From Paragonimus skrjabini miyazakii (taxonomy: Eukaryota; Platyhelminthes; Trematoda; Plagiorchiida; Troglotrematidae): a stretch of 64,000 nucleotides of DNA. Below are positions 33,981-48,160 of the stretch, piece by piece. Numbering within the stretch: position 1 is the first letter of the stretch; every line of letters begins with the position of its first letter. The translations under genes were made by a program, and so were the position numbers. Under the pieces are notes generated by a model that saw only the letters and a list, made by a program, of their open reading frames with translations, did not search any database and was not told the origin of the DNA. The stretch covers positions 8,292-72,291 of the forward strand of contig JTDE01021502.1 in the NCBI GenBank assembly GCA_014338405.1. Reading direction: 5' to 3'.

Positions 33981-34268
33981 CTTGACAGCTGGTGACGTCT
34001 CCAACTGCGTCGTCCACAAAGTGAATTGAACCATCACACTCAAACCAAATTCGTTGCCCGATGACCATTCGAATACATACTCAGTGTCTGCTTGCAAACC
34101 TTTCACTGGAATAACAGCGGTATGAGGTGTGGTGGCCTTCCTGTTAGATGACGTCACTGTCGCGTGTGGTAAGGTTTCATCACTGCGATTGGCTGGTGAG
34201 GCAGAAGGCTGTCCATCGGAATCCAAATAAACCAGCAAACTGTCCATGCTGGCAGAATTGTGAAAAGT
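33981..34268 (-). CDS. Exon: core of the first FN3 domain of the Ig/FN3 gene
   Basis: A 96-codon exon, phase 0 at both ends, with an acceptor TATATACTTACAG and donor GTCAAG|GTTAGA. The peptide begins TFHNSASMDSLLVYLDSDG (C strand), then a Ser/Thr/Asn-rich loop, then VIPVKGLQADTEYVFEWSS and GNEFGLSVMVQFTLWT. The run L-x-A-x-T-x-Y-x-F ... N-x-x-G-x-S is the classic FN3 E-F-G pattern, and this is the clearest FN3 segment in the window. It is separated by a 299-base intron from the exon giving the domain's first strands. NRS is a possible N-glycosylation site, fitting an extracellular domain. Confidence 0.85.
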
Positions 34269-34371
34269 CTGTAAGTATATAAAAAGCCGCCGGATGGTAA
34301 AATATCACACTCAGGCACCTTCCACAATAAAAAGGCTTGCTTCCATCCGATTGTTTAGCTGCTTAGATTGT

Positions 34372-34384
34372 ATATATATATATC
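34372..34384. repeat. TA dinucleotide microsatellite
   Basis: About six TA units in the 299-base intron between the two exons of the first FN3. Confidence 0.75.
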
Positions 34385-34567
34385 AGGAAGGCAATACTAC
34401 TAGGTTTCATACTATCTACATTATAAAAGTCTACTATGCTTAAAGTGCGATTCAGTCGATTGCATTTATAGATATCTTCACTAGTGTACTATAACAAACA
34501 ACGGAAGAAGCCTGGCCAGCACTGCAGTATGTTTCACTAAACAATCTCTGACCAACATTTGACGTAC

Positions 34568-34690
34568 TTTTGCAGGTCCAAATATAACTTTCTGCGTTAC
34601 GATTCGTTCCGTGGGAAGACTGTCTTTGTGCACTAATGGATTGGTGACTCCGAAAACGACAGCGCGTGGTCCAGCACACAGAACAGTGAT
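34568..34690 (-). CDS. Exon: N-terminal strands of the first FN3 domain
   Basis: A 41-codon exon, phase 0 at both ends, between the acceptor CCTGATTTTTGTAG and the donor GCAAAA|GTACGT, both near consensus. The peptide ITVLCAGPRAVVFGVTNP followed by LVHKDSLPTERIVTQKVIFG reads as FN3 A-B strands; the usual B-strand Trp is replaced by Gly-Val. It joins in phase to the preceding exon (KPPSPN-ITVLCAG, the proline-rich entry common before FN3) and to the next (GPAK-TFHNSA). The exon is too short to stand out as an open frame and was found by following splice phase. Confidence 0.75.
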
Positions 34691-35898
34691 CTACAAAAAT
34701 CAGGTTAACATGTTTTAAACTGGCAAACAGTATTTCAGAACGCGATCACCGTGTGCAAGTAAGGTGAATTCTATATATTCTCCCAGCTTATCTTTTGGAA
34801 AACATCCCTGATCAAATTTAGATTCAGGTTTGCAAACACAATTTTTGAATCTCACCCAACGAAACTGCTTTGTTCATGCAACTCTTCACACACATCCGAG
34901 CGCACGCACGAGAAAATCCACTTCAGCCATTTGACACACCTGTTTCATCCCTTTGACGACTTCTGACTTTGCAGGCTAGCTTGTTAGCTGTGCTAAACTT
35001 CACATTATTGCTACTGGTTGTAAACACTTGTAGCACGTGAACGCTTGTCGAGTTAGCTAGAATGTACTATTTGACAACGAATGAGCATGATAGTTTTTAG
35101 GGCTGATTTAGCATGGATCCGATGGGTGTTTAGAAAGGGTCACGCTACTGTCGTCTGGAATTTTTCCACTTCCACACACATTCAGTTGCTCAACAGCCAC
35201 TGGGACGTAATTAACTTTCTCATTGACGCCTCCGTTAACACTGTTAACATGCTGGTTGATGAATACTTGCCTTTTTCTCCCGTCGTCCACTCATTCTTCT
35301 TCTCGTGTATGCATATATGATACCATACTATCAATAATTGGATCTTTACATGCGATTTAAGCAACCGTATATTAAGTTCCCTTAGATTTACGTGTGAACA
35401 CTAACTGCTGCCGGTATATGTCTATGTCTTTACGTCCGTGGTGTTGTTCTTAGTGTTTCTTATGTCAAATTATCTTTTATCACGATTGTTAGTTTCAACC
35501 AGCACACTTTTTATCACGTACTCCTTCCAGTGATAGTGTTGATGTTTGTGCTTCAAAGACGAACTAATCGATTGCAACATTCGGTCACAACGGATATATT
35601 GTTTGTGATCATTCTAAAAACCGTAAACCAACTGCTTTCAATAAGTTACGTTGGTCCACTAGTATACATCGTCTGGAATTTCAGTAGTGTATACGTTTCT
35701 TCAAATGCGTTAGTTACAAAACTGTATACATTACTACACAAATGTAATCTGTTGATGATGAAACTACACATAGCTTGCACTACCTGACGATTATTACCTT
35801 ATTCGAAAATGTAATAAAACAGCAGTCTTTATGGAAAAAATGATTCATATCATTTCCGACATTTCAGTTTATTTGAAACAGTTCATTCCCTTCAGAAG

Positions 35899-35990
35899 TT
35901 TGAACAAAACAGTCAGAAAACGAAAACTGGTAGAGTCAATACGAAATGCTTGCATCTACCAGTTTTCGTTTTCTGACTGTTTTGTTCAAA
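35899..35990. repeat. Perfect 35-base inverted repeat with 22-base loop
   Basis: Arms 35899-35933 and 35956-35990 are exact reverse complements around a 22-base spacer. Similarity continues imperfectly outside the arms (one mismatch, then several more matches). A transcript of either strand would fold into a 92-base hairpin. It could be a small-RNA precursor, a young templated inversion or a fold-back element; nothing in the sequence decides. Confidence 0.95.
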
Positions 35991-38900
35991 TTTCAGTTTA
36001 TGTCGGTAGTTCTTGTTCAGGCACTGTTCAGGATAAATGATCACGAATGAGACATGCAACCGGGAAGCTAATTCAGTCGTGTCTGTTATGTGCACTTCTG
36101 ATCGGTTAGTTTTCAGCGAGTGATTTAGCCCAACCAATGTTATTCTAGTCAGTTGTATAAACGATCTTATAAACTCATGAGCACAGTTGGTTACATGACC
36201 ACTCACGAGTGCACAATACACAGACACACGATCGTACTGTGCTGACTGAAAAATGACCTCAACAAAGTGTTGCTTAAGAAACCAAAAAATCAAGGATAGA
36301 AATGTCATTTTTCTTAAAACCGCTGTTAAGAACCTTTTAAATAATCTACAAACGTGGTAATCTTTGTTTCATTAGCTACACCATTTCCTCTCCAGTAAGG
36401 ACATTTTAAGTATTAGTAGTTTATCACAGCATTTACGAAAAGACTGAGAGTCGAGACCATTACTTTGTTTACAGTGCACTGTGCTGTTTCGATGCACAAT
36501 TGTGAGTTGTGATTAAACATCGACAGGGAATCTAGCGTCTAATATTTCATCCAACTGTCAAAAACGTTCTCAGGTCCAAGTAACATGACTTCTCTAAAGA
36601 TTAACCGTAATAAATATCTAGGCAATCTGGCGTGTGATTTTAGCGTAACAGTTTCGAATGCGCTCATCTATTTTCTGGGTTCTGGCAAATTCTGCAATTA
36701 AGGCAATGCATTTCTTATATCGAAGTGTCTAAAACACAACTTGCTTTGACGCAATATGATTATTTTAAATGCTTCCCAGTCCTACGCTTGATAAGCTAGC
36801 GTAAACTGTCCTTCTCTGGAAGAAGTGTAAGAGACAATCTAAGTAGTGCAATTATGCAGTCACATTATGTTATCACAGATTCTGGCTCAAAGTGCCTCAT
36901 TAGGAAAACTACTAATGGCTAGTTAGTGCTAGCCATATCATGGCCATCCCATACTGACCTAGGATAATGTTTGCATTATGCACATGCCTTAACATGCGGA
37001 AACCCTCTGCGACTCATCAACGGTCAGCAACCTTGCCGTCACATTGAGCAACATACGTGATTCCATTGAACTTTGACCCATAGTAAGTTTTTACTGGAAA
37101 CATAGATTCATTACGTGTTCTATTGATTGCAGGCAGTTGGTCTCAATGAATTGTCTACAGTTAAGAGGTATGTAACCAAGCGCACACTTTCCGCATTACT
37201 TCCGTATGGCGTGAATCAAACACAGACATCTTACCGAAAATTCAACCCCCTGTTCAAGTTTCAATGGATTCATCGGAGGTGTGACTGGATAATCATGTTG
37301 ATCGTTCGCACGTGAGTTCACAAACCTCAGTTGAAGAACAATGATAGGTGGCGACCTGCTTTTTCTAATGGCTATTGAATAAATAAAAATGATGTTCATA
37401 CCGTGGCGGATTCAGCAAGTACACACAAAGATCGTAAACGTCACTCTGTAATCGATATTTCCCAAGCTATCCAGAACAACAACAAAACAGTCAGTTTACA
37501 CGTTTCATTTGGTGGTTTCTCTGTCATTGCACGCTGTCCCATAAAAGAAAATTTCTAAATACCAGACTGAAGATTGTTTGCATGCATTCAGCAAAATACT
37601 GGATCCGTTACCTCAAACCAAACTAAAAAATTATACTGGCTAATCTTTTTGGATGACTTCTTTTCTATTTACGCCTCCTGTCCGACAACAACAGATGTGA
37701 GAAGCAATTATGTTGTGACCGATATGAATCAATTACCTGGTCTCTTGTGGATGGTGCTTCTTATAAAATAACACTACTTTTGAACACGCAGTACAATTTG
37801 CAAGAAAAAAACAATAATCACGGTGTATTACTAGATAATATCAGTTCCAGGTAACTAAATTTTGCAATTTCAGACGACTGGCTGCCAACGTGTATCGTCA
37901 GACTTTCTAGCAGTCAGTGACACGTCGTTTTCTCTCGCGTGCAAACGACAAGTTTGTTAGTTCGTACCGATGAAAAAAGGTCAAAATTGAACCGACAATG
38001 TTCAGAATATCGTGAATCATTTAGAGGAAGGGCTTTTGAACTTCCATTATTTTGAATGGCACTGTTTCACAATAAACACTGGTATCTGTTGATTAGCGTT
38101 TCAGTATGGCCGAACGCCTCACGTTACATGCGAATGTATGACATGTTTCAATGTCAGGACATCATTTCTTTCTTGGTTCACACAAAATGTTTTTTATCTG
38201 ATATAAGTTTAGAAAAGCATATGAACTGATTTTTATGGAAACCACTGAATGAGTTTTGCTTGCTTCAACAGATCAACATCAATAATGTACAATTTTGACT
38301 TACTGAATATTCGACTTAGTTTATTATACACATCAGTGAACGCCATAAGAAAACATTCACCAGACGAATCGTAAGGTCATAAGTCCACAATCAGTCTTGA
38401 GTGATGGCGTGAGTAAATGTCATTTAGACACACGAAAACCCATTTGCTTTTGCTCGGTTGATTTTTTCAGTCTAGGCTCTTTGGCGTTATACTCGGATCA
38501 GTTTCTAGTAAACCGCAAAATAATGGAGAATTATTCACGTCTACTTTTACCATCATAAGTATTTCCGTGTACAACAATGGCTAACAGCCACATCTCACGG
38601 CCGCAAGTTTTACTTTCGCTAAACATTCTGTGATGCTACCTGTAAGCACACAGATCACAATGTAGCGGATATTATATAGGTCATGCTTTTGAGTGATTGG
38701 ATATTATTATTTTGAGACTTCATACAGTGACTTTACATTTGCAACCCTAAGGACTACATTCTTCACAAAAACACCGTGTAAAATTGAAATTGGATGAAGC
38801 AGCACATATTTCCGTAATGTATTTATAAAGCGGACCATTTGACGCTTTTCTTATAGATTTAAGAAGGCGAGGAAAATATTTTTGACACCTATATTTTCGA

Positions 38901-41532
38901 GCCTGTTCGTGTTAATTAATACGGATGTGTATCATCGTTTTGTAGCTTCATTTACAGCAGCAGAAGTCACGTCTGAGGTCAGCTACGAAAACAATGCCTT
39001 TATTTCGCCGCATTGTTAGCATTCACTATCCCGTTATCATCTGGTTCATCCTAAAGCTATACATCTGGAAGCTGTATCAGTTTGTCTTCCTAATGGCTTC
39101 TGGCTTTCCTCTAATACCAGTGAGATAAAAAGTATCGAGAAAACTGTTCGTTTCTTATTCACTAGACATTGTCTGAGCAAGGTATGCACTTCTGAAAACT
39201 AAAAGGAAAATCGTCCAAAACTCCTATTTTTCTACTGATTTTTGATGTAATCTGCGTTCCGACAGTGTTTATCCTAACTTCCGGTAGGCATGGAAAACGT
39301 CCCAGTGGAAAAAATGATAATCTATTGTGAATCGTAAGCAAATCACTGCAATCTACAGCAGAAATGCCCGCAATCCGTGTCGTTTGATGAAAGGTGTAGA
39401 AATAGGGAAAACACCCCGAACACCTGGCCGTAATCTCGACAAACTATCAACGTACACATAACTCTTGAATAACCCACATTTTTCACCTCTCAGTCGTTGA
39501 GAACAAGCCTCTTCACTACACATATATTTCACTACTTATGCGTTATGTAACGCAGAACATAACTGAGGGAACGTCTGAATTGTGTTCATCACGTTTAATC
39601 AGATAATCGGAAAAATTAATGACGCTGCACATACTGTAGTCAAAATTGATGTGCGATAAAAATGATGGACTGTGTGAGCACGTTATTTCTGCTAACAGAT
39701 ACGGCAACGAAAAATATAGTTTGAATAGTTTAGCGTGATTGACTTGCACCATGAAGCTGTGGTTAGAATGTACTTCATATAAAGTTTAATCTTTATTTGC
39801 TGTGCACTAATCTACCATAATTGCTGTCGTTTGGATTACCTTCCTCAAATTAGTACAAGTATTTTCGATTAGTCTGTCTGTTATAAAAAAACAACCTTGG
39901 ACACTGAACAATCCAAGTTGAATTTATCACAGCAAGTCACTTCCAATGAGTGGCGGATTGAAATTAAGAAAAACAAAGTGTTAGCCTTAATTGATTAAAA
40001 CAAACACAACGTGCACTACTTTGTGGTATACGTTCGATATCATAATTTTAAGAATATGAAACCAGTGGCTGCTGGTGTAACGCTACGCTATGTAGGATGA
40101 AATGTAGAATTATGCAACGCACAAATAACATTTTACATCTATATTTCATTTGTTCACACCTGATTAGAGAGGAGCATCACAACTACTCTTGGTCTAAAAG
40201 TTAGCACTAACTAAGACCGCAAGAGTTTGGAACTTTGATCACCGTATCCCAAGTTGTCTGACCTCAGACGCGCACGTCACGACCAATGAGTTGAGTTAAG
40301 CTTCATTGGGATAGAATTGGGAACTGTGTGATTTATGAACGGGAACTTATATCTTAATGTGCACTGTATTGATGGATAGTTTGAATGGTCGTTGTGAAAC
40401 CTTTCGCATCTCGTTGGTGTAATTGAGCACAGTAAGCTGGTTTGTCAGTTGGAGCAACAAGAGTTCAATGAGGTCATTATATGAACCGATGAGTCTAACT
40501 CATGTAGGCTGTCTCAATTTGATTTTAAACATCTCGGAATATAGTATCATGCATTCAAGACAAAACACTTTGATTTCCTATTGGGGTTAATGAAGCCAGA
40601 GATACGCGGAGCTCATCTTCTCTACTCTAGGGGAACAAAAGGATCTGGAAGATATCCTCTTACGCAAATAAGACTAAGCTGTGGTAATCATACGTTTCTG
40701 TGCGTGTGTCATCTTTCAGCTATTTTTATAACACAGTGTACCATTGCATAAATATATGTTTGAAGTAAAAGTGTTAGTATGCAGAGTCCCTTCAGTTCAC
40801 TTAGTAGGCCAACTGAGCCTGACACGAACGTAACATATGTGAATTATTTTACCTCAGCACATTTAAACATCGAGGATAATCACAGTGAAAAGAAGGTTGC
40901 AGGCCCACAGTGTACATTTTTATCAATCTCACAGAAACAAGTGCTGCTACACTTGCTTACTTTGTAAAACGTAATCACCCAAGTGCTTATTTTTGCGATT
41001 CAATTCGACTTGAAGGATTTTTTCAGCGCTATGTCTCTTCTGTTCCAGTAGGCCACATTATTTAAGTAAGTAATTTATTCACCTTCTGAGTGTATGTCAC
41101 CATACAGAGAAATGTCTTTTCTGCTGACTGAAGTAACTTTGAGATATCATAGTGGATTCACTAGGGAACAGAAAGACCGGTGGGTGACTCAGTTCTAAGA
41201 TCTAGGTATAGCTGCGTTGGTCTGTCCGCAGTGTCCTTACAGAGTTTAGGGATGTCTTTTCTGCCTATACGTCAAATCAAGCTGAAGTCTACATTTTTCC
41301 CAGCCCTGTCACTACTGATATCTATTGATAGTTTACTTATTATGAGGCCGTTAACGTGTCCAACTGTGATTAGATTTTTTAATGCTTGTTCCCATAGTGC
41401 AATTATAAAATGAACCCTTGGGCAAACTTCACATTGTCGCCAAAAATAACCAGTTATCTTAAACTGCCACGCCTTCTATAGTGAAATATTTTCCCAACAG
41501 AAAAGCTTTTTAGACTAGTGGTCAATTAGAGT

Positions 41533-41547
41533 ACACACACACACACA
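41533..41547. repeat. CA dinucleotide microsatellite
   Basis: About seven CA units within an intron. Confidence 0.8.
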
Positions 41548-42601
41548 AAAATGGTCGTTTCGTTAAAGCTGATTAAGTTGCTTATATTGTAATCGATTTA
41601 TTCTGACCGCCCAATTCTCAACATATTTGTTATTTTATTGATGCTTACTTCAAAAAGTCGTTTGTAACATAAAGTTTAGAGCGTTCGTTACGTCTTTCAT
41701 TATTTTGAAATTCTGTCGTGTTATTACGGTTGCTGTGAATGTGACGTGGTGCAGTAATAGCAAAACATTTATTTTTTTACAAGATTACTTGTTTCGGATT
41801 TAATGCTTCAGGCGGTGTCATCCCGCCCTTAGATTGGTTCAGTGGCGGTAACTAAAAAGAAAACCACACACAGTATGCAGGTACACTTTACAAGTGTAAG
41901 AAAGGAATTCTAGCAACCTTGGTGAACGCGTATGTGTATGTATCATGTTTTCTTACGAAAGACAGTATTAACTTCTGAGAATACTCTTTTTCATTTTATT
42001 CGTCATAATTGCAAAAAAATTCCACTTTGATTATAATTTCAGTGATGCAACTTAGGTTAATCGTGTTATGTGAAGTCACGTATAATTGGCTACACTGATA
42101 GTTAAGTAAGCGGCTAGTATTTTAACAGATCCATTCAAAGGTTACAACATAATAAAACTCTGTGGTAACATGTTTACATGATAAATAGGATTAAAAATGA
42201 AACCGATCACGCAAGCAATATTTCGGGACCAGAATTGACGAAAAATGAACGAAATTTACAACAAGATCAGCCGTGATTGTCTATTTTGTCTAACCGGACG
42301 GATGTGTAGAAACAATAAACAATTTTTGAGCAACGTTGTCTGGTTTAATGATGAAACAGTCAAAAGCCCTAATCACGTTAGAGAACGTTATTTCAGACTT
42401 TCGCTAAACTATTTCTTCGGATTGAATCCAAACATAAACAAGCGTAATTGTAAAATATTTATTGTGAGGCATACATTCACTATAAGGCCAAACTCTTCCA
42501 TCCACATTATCAGTCGTTTCTTTATCACTTGCAATCAAGTAACTTGAAAATGTTTTGCATAGAATATTTCCCATGATGGATTGATGTCTAAGTGGAATTT
42601 T

Positions 42602-42615
42602 GGTGTGTGTGTGTG
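42602..42615. repeat. TG dinucleotide microsatellite
   Basis: About six GT/TG units within an intron. Confidence 0.8.
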
Positions 42616-45600
42616 ACTTCCAAGTTTATACATTCACTATGGTCCATGTGAAAACCGTTCGTTAGAAACTTTCATTTATTCATTGAATAAAGAACTCTGA
42701 AGGCACCAAATAGCAGTCAGCATGCATACATTTCTGGTGAGTTGAAAACCTCTTTATGTTTGTAAGTTCCGCTTAGATTTTTTGCTCTCTTATTGTTGCA
42801 TCCGTCGGAAAGATTGCCCATTGGACAGTTCATCTCGTAGTATGTGTTCGACACACTATGCATTACAAAACTCACTGAATTTGGTTTAGTTTTTTCAGTC
42901 AACCATTGAAAGTAATCTCAATAAATATAGCAAACTTGACAATGTTGTTGCATAAGAATAACATTAACATTTTGTCGATTAGTGGTGCGTTTATGCACAC
43001 ACCAAAATAACGCATGTCAACTGTTCACCATACTTGTGACTTTTGGGAACCCGAATTTGTTATTTTCCGACACTGTTATCCCAGACATAACATAAGTGCT
43101 TCGTTTAATTTCTCAGTTGACTGCTAAAAGACAACCTTTAGGTCGTGAAACACCACAGAGCGCGTCTTGTCGCTGTCTCCATTACGTTCGTTTTAACGGT
43201 AAATTGATGACAGAATACAATGATCACCTGCAGTAAGGATTCATTAATGTCATTGATTGTAAGATGATGACAGTGTGGTACAGAGACTATCCCGTATAAA
43301 TACGCCGTGGTGTTTTAGTTGATGAAACAACGGAAGCAAGTGTATATGCCCCACTTTCTTACCATCTATATACCGAATTTATTAAAGCGTACTGTGACTA
43401 GTTATCAACCGTGTATAGTTTTGATGCCACAATCTGTGAAGGTTAACCATATCGTGTTGAAGTACTATCGGTTGGATTATCCCATTTACAACATTCAAGA
43501 CCGATTAAGTGTTACTGGCAAACAAACGAATCATATAACATTAAAGAAATACAGCTCACATCAATGAAGTCATTGTGGTCATGTTGCAAGTAATGTTACA
43601 ACAGCGTGGACGTAGTTGATATTTGGTCTGTCAGCATTACTATGACTGACAAGTCTATGAGCATCAACTTCAAAAACTCTACAAGCACATTCCCATCATA
43701 TTTCACTGTGCGGACTGTAAGGTTTTCTCCATTTCTGCCGTACTTTTTGTTCGTTTCCAGTTTTTTTCTGTAGGATATTTTGGTTGTACTTTTGGCGTAA
43801 TTTAAAACTGATTGTTCCTTTCACATGCTGCACAGTGCTCTCGACCAACCCACTAAGAAAAGCAGCACTGATCTTCAGTTTCGCACATGTTAGACCCCTT
43901 CACTAGTGCATACCGTTGTCGTGACCGAGAGTTTAACTCCGCCCACGATTTTGTTAGGTAGCCTTGTTGGGCACCGCGCCAGTGACTGCATATTAGATCA
44001 ACACAATTGATCTATCAACTTGAGGCCGTATTTTAAATCTAGACAACGACACCCACTTACTAATGACGCGCTCAAATGAGAGTGGAAACCAAACCTTGTA
44101 ATTTTTTGAAACGGTTAGACAGACAAGTTGATGAGAGTGTGGAAACTGCACCGTGTTTTTGGTAGTTTTCAAATTGTTGAAGATTTGAATCGCTCCCAGA
44201 ATGATCCTGAGGTAATCATCAAATATTGTCACAAAATACACCAAAAAACAGGGGAAGTATACATTAACGTAAAAACAGGACAGGTAGTCGAGATGTTGTT
44301 GAAATATATACTTATTTCGGATACAACGAACTATTGCCATTTTTGGTTGGTCCGACGTGTAAGAAGAAGTACGGAGACAGTCTATTAGTATAGTGCTGAG
44401 TTGACGTATATTCGTGAAAATACAGACTGAAGTATATTTAATCCGGTCATATATTTGCCTTAGCCGATCCGATGGTATTAGCACTGAAAACACTCACTGC
44501 GTGAACATTGGATAACTAGAACGACCTTCACTCAGTAGGTGTGATACGGTTGGTAGATGTGCGAAACTGGCAAGCGTGCACACCACAAAACACGCGCTTG
44601 TCTGTTTCAAGTGGCTTATGCGTTAGGGAATTTCAATAGCTTTTTTGTGTAAGATGCTCTGGCTAAGCTAAACTTGGCTAGATGTCTTCATGATCGGTTA
44701 CTTATGAACAGAAAAATTCGTTTACAACAGAGAACGAGAATGTCAATCGGTTCAGAGGATTTGCCCTATGTAGTGCACGTTAGGTTGTTGATATTAAGAA
44801 ACAGATCCTGCTTTTCTTGGCCGATTAAAGTAGGAATCGCTCACCAGATTTCGACGCTTGTCAGATACCCGTAACCGGTGAAAGTAGCCTGCAATTGGTA
44901 CTAACTTAAAAGCATTTGTAGAATATTGAAATGATAACCAATCTATCTAAATTTTTAGCATAAGCCGAACCCGTTTACCAGCGCGGATAATCAAGAACAC
45001 TGCGAAGAAATGTGCACTCGAAGTAACGGATTGAATGCTTCACTGCTTGATAAACATTTGAAGTTCATGGTACGCTAAATGTTCACTCGATTAGGATCTC
45101 GAAACAGGCTGCACGCCATCTTGTTCCATTTGCACGTGGTTGTGCTAGTTCTTCTACGAGTCTGTTGATTTCTTTTGATGTAGTAAAGTTAAATCTTAAA
45201 CAAGGTCACATCTTTACTGATATTTTCTAGGCATACAGGTGCTTGTTGATTTTAGTTTGCATAGTTTCACTGCCATAGGCATATTTGAGTGCAAATGTTT
45301 TGGTGAACGCATGGATTGTTAATTTGCAGACGTTGGATTTAGGTGATTATTCGCATCTGCTCAACCTCAGCTGAACAGGAAATAAACAGTCTCAGCTAGC
45401 AATCATCTGAGACTCATGTCGAGCAGTAAATAGTCAGACTGCAAGCAACAAAATGGCGTAGGCGATATTACACCCAACAACTTATTTATTCGTTCAAACA
45501 AAGGATTGCAGGCATCCTCGCCAATTTTTGGTATCCTACTGATGCCTGAGAGTTAGTCAAGTCAAAGAGCTTCGTTGCCTTTGAGTACAATTTGACTAGT

Positions 45601-47400
45601 GTAAAATATTTTAACTCACTGACCAACCCGACTAAAATTTGGTAGCATATTTTACATTCGCTTTTTTGTTCTTTAATGCTTATTTGACACGCGTTTTTCG
45701 CATCTTGTTAAATAATGAAAAACTTTACCAATATTTATGAAACGATTCTGAATTTCACAGTCTTCTTCATATGATCATTGTGGATGAAAATTTGATATAT
45801 ACATGAATCTACGCTCACTTGCGGTTGGATATTTTCAATTGCTGCATGTATATTTAGGCTATAAAACACCCAATAAATCATGTCTTATCAGTGCGCAAAT
45901 ACAATGTGTTCACTATGATAACGTCATGTTCACCGGCTTGACTGGGGTATAACACAATTATGCTTTTAGTGTACTAAATTGGATACAATGACGGGCATTT
46001 GTTGAAAGCGTGATCATAATTACTGTGTGTCAGTGGTTATCATGGCTGTCGCTAGAGATTTAAACAAATGTCTTATGGGGTAGGTTGCTTAAGGAAATTT
46101 ACTGGCTGTCTTGCCGTCAGTCACTGGTTTACTTAATGTATTGAGTTGTCGGATATGGTCGACAAAATAGTGAGGAAGTGAATGCCACTGTGATGAAATT
46201 TGATAGCACTGCATTCGTTATAGTCATTTGTAGAAATCTAATTGGTGATGCACGAAAAGGCGTCATGTTTCGAATGGAAGTATAAATAACGAGCGAGCAA
46301 TTGGTTTCATCAAGTATTTTAGGAATGACTGATGATTTTGCTATGGACAATCATAGTGGAAACGGTGTAAAACTGGTATATCATATATGGACACGGAGAC
46401 TGTCACAACTGTTGAGATTCAGAACGTGAAACTCAGAAGTGTGTGACGGAAAGTACCTACAACATTGCTACCTCTCACAGCCTTCTGTGAATCCAATTAG
46501 GATACGATAAAATGTCAACTTACTGAAGGACACGTTTGCAAGCATATGTAATTATTAAGCCAGCTAACTAGCACTCTTGCAGGATCTGATTTGAAACGGA
46601 TCTGTCCGTTATGCTGGCTGTAGTTTATACCACATAATTATGTCTCCTGTGTGACATCATTTGATGATAGTTGCTGAAAGTACCGCGGATGGTTTCGCAC
46701 AGCCAATTTTATTGTTACGGCAAAGTGTAGAGATCTTCTAAGGAATCAATCTGCATCACTCAGTTTCTCTCTTATTCCTTGTACATAGAATGGATTAAAA
46801 TCAAAATGTCTCCATAAAAATTTCAATCGGTTTTATTCCAGACGAACCTTGTGTTCTTTCGAATGAGCATGCTTCTACGCATATTGCTTGCTTCAGGGTA
46901 AAATTTTACTATCAAACCATGGAAGGCTGTTTGCAAATATCTGAAATGTCATGCTTACCTTCCTAATTTATTCGACTGATACTCCATTGATGAAATCGCA
47001 CACGTTGTCCTAAGTGCTATTCTAACACTGAGGGTGTGTGTTAAATGTTCAAAGCGACGTCTATTAAATGAATATGGAGGTTGATACCTGGTAACCGAAA
47101 ACCATTCCATCGAGGAAGAAAACCTGTTTTTCATGGTAAGGTTATTTCAGCAGTTTGTTAGCAACAGAGTGCTTGATACGGTTCACGTCTAAAGTAAAAT
47201 TGTAGTTGCAATCAACTCATCCGCTTGCGCTGCAAAATAAGCTGTAATTGTTTATATGATTTACTTAGTTGAAATAGTGGGCAAAAGTACGTCTGCTGTG
47301 TTATGATTGATTAAGTCGAATAGATAAATGTTAATTTTAAGCGCGGGCTAAATGGTACTTAGTGTAGTAAGACAGTTATTTCAGACAGAATATTGCTTAC

Positions 47401-47542
47401 GTTCGGTGACGGCGGTTTGGTAGCTTCGCGAAGCAACGATTCGCGATAGACGACTCGCTTGTCGGTATGTGTGTACTCACATCGCACCAGAGCTTCTTTA
47501 CCAAGCCTCTGGTTCATGTGTACTTCATAGGTAGCGTTGATT
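47401..47542 (-). CDS. Exon: end of second Ig-like domain and linker to FN3
   Basis: A 142-base exon with strong sites: acceptor TTTTCACTCTAACAG and donor CCGAAC|GTAAGC. It enters with one base completing a Gly codon from the previous exon (RFFG-INATYEV) and leaves in phase 0. The peptide INATYEVHMNQRLGKEALVRCEY looks like the final Ig strands or the start of the next sheet. It continues HTDKRVVYRESLLREATKP and ends PPSPN, a proline-rich lead into the first FN3. NAT is a possible N-glycosylation site. Phase agreement with exons 9.9 kb upstream and 12.7 kb downstream is the main support. Confidence 0.75.
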
Positions 47543-48160
47543 CTGTTAGAGTGAAAACAATAGTTAGTTATACTACTCATGTAATGTGAAATCTGAATAA
47601 TCACGACATATTAACACGGTTACACAGCAAACATTATTCATGAACTAAAAACAGTGAACAAAAATTCAACCTTAGGTGCACTTACACGCCGAATGTTGTA
47701 GGAGTCAACTGTTGGATACTAAATCAATTGTATGTCTAGATTCCATCGCAATAGCTTTCTTGCTCAGCGACTGTCTTGAAAAATTCTCGGTGAGAAATGC
47801 ATACTCTACCCAAGGCCCATGCTGATATTTTTAATGAGATTTTCAGAATTCATCCCTCTAAGCTAGGTCGCCATAACTGGTATAGCATTATCGTGCATTT
47901 AACGGTTCTAAACTAAAATTGTTTTGGATGTTATTCAAACCATTTGGCAGGAATTACTGTTTACAGTATTCAGCTTGGCAATATACTGTTTTATTCCTAA
48001 CTAAAAGGTTGTGATTGCCTTTGTTTAATTACACACATATGTCGTCACCTATGTACACTTTTCACGAGTAGTGTCTTGTTTTAAACATGACAGTTTCACG
48101 AACAATTTTGCCACATCGCTCGTTTGAACGGGATTCACAGTATAAACTACTTTTGTGCAG

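Larger units (their letters stand above)
34691..47400. other. 12.7-kb intron of the Ig/FN3 gene
   Basis: No coding exon is needed here: the flanking exons join in phase and within a domain. The interval holds the hairpin at 35.9 kb, CA/TG microsatellites near 41.5 and 42.6 kb, and a long but unrecognised open segment at 43993-44493. Several plus-strand open segments (35530-35787, 42245-42547) have no domain. Confidence 0.5.
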
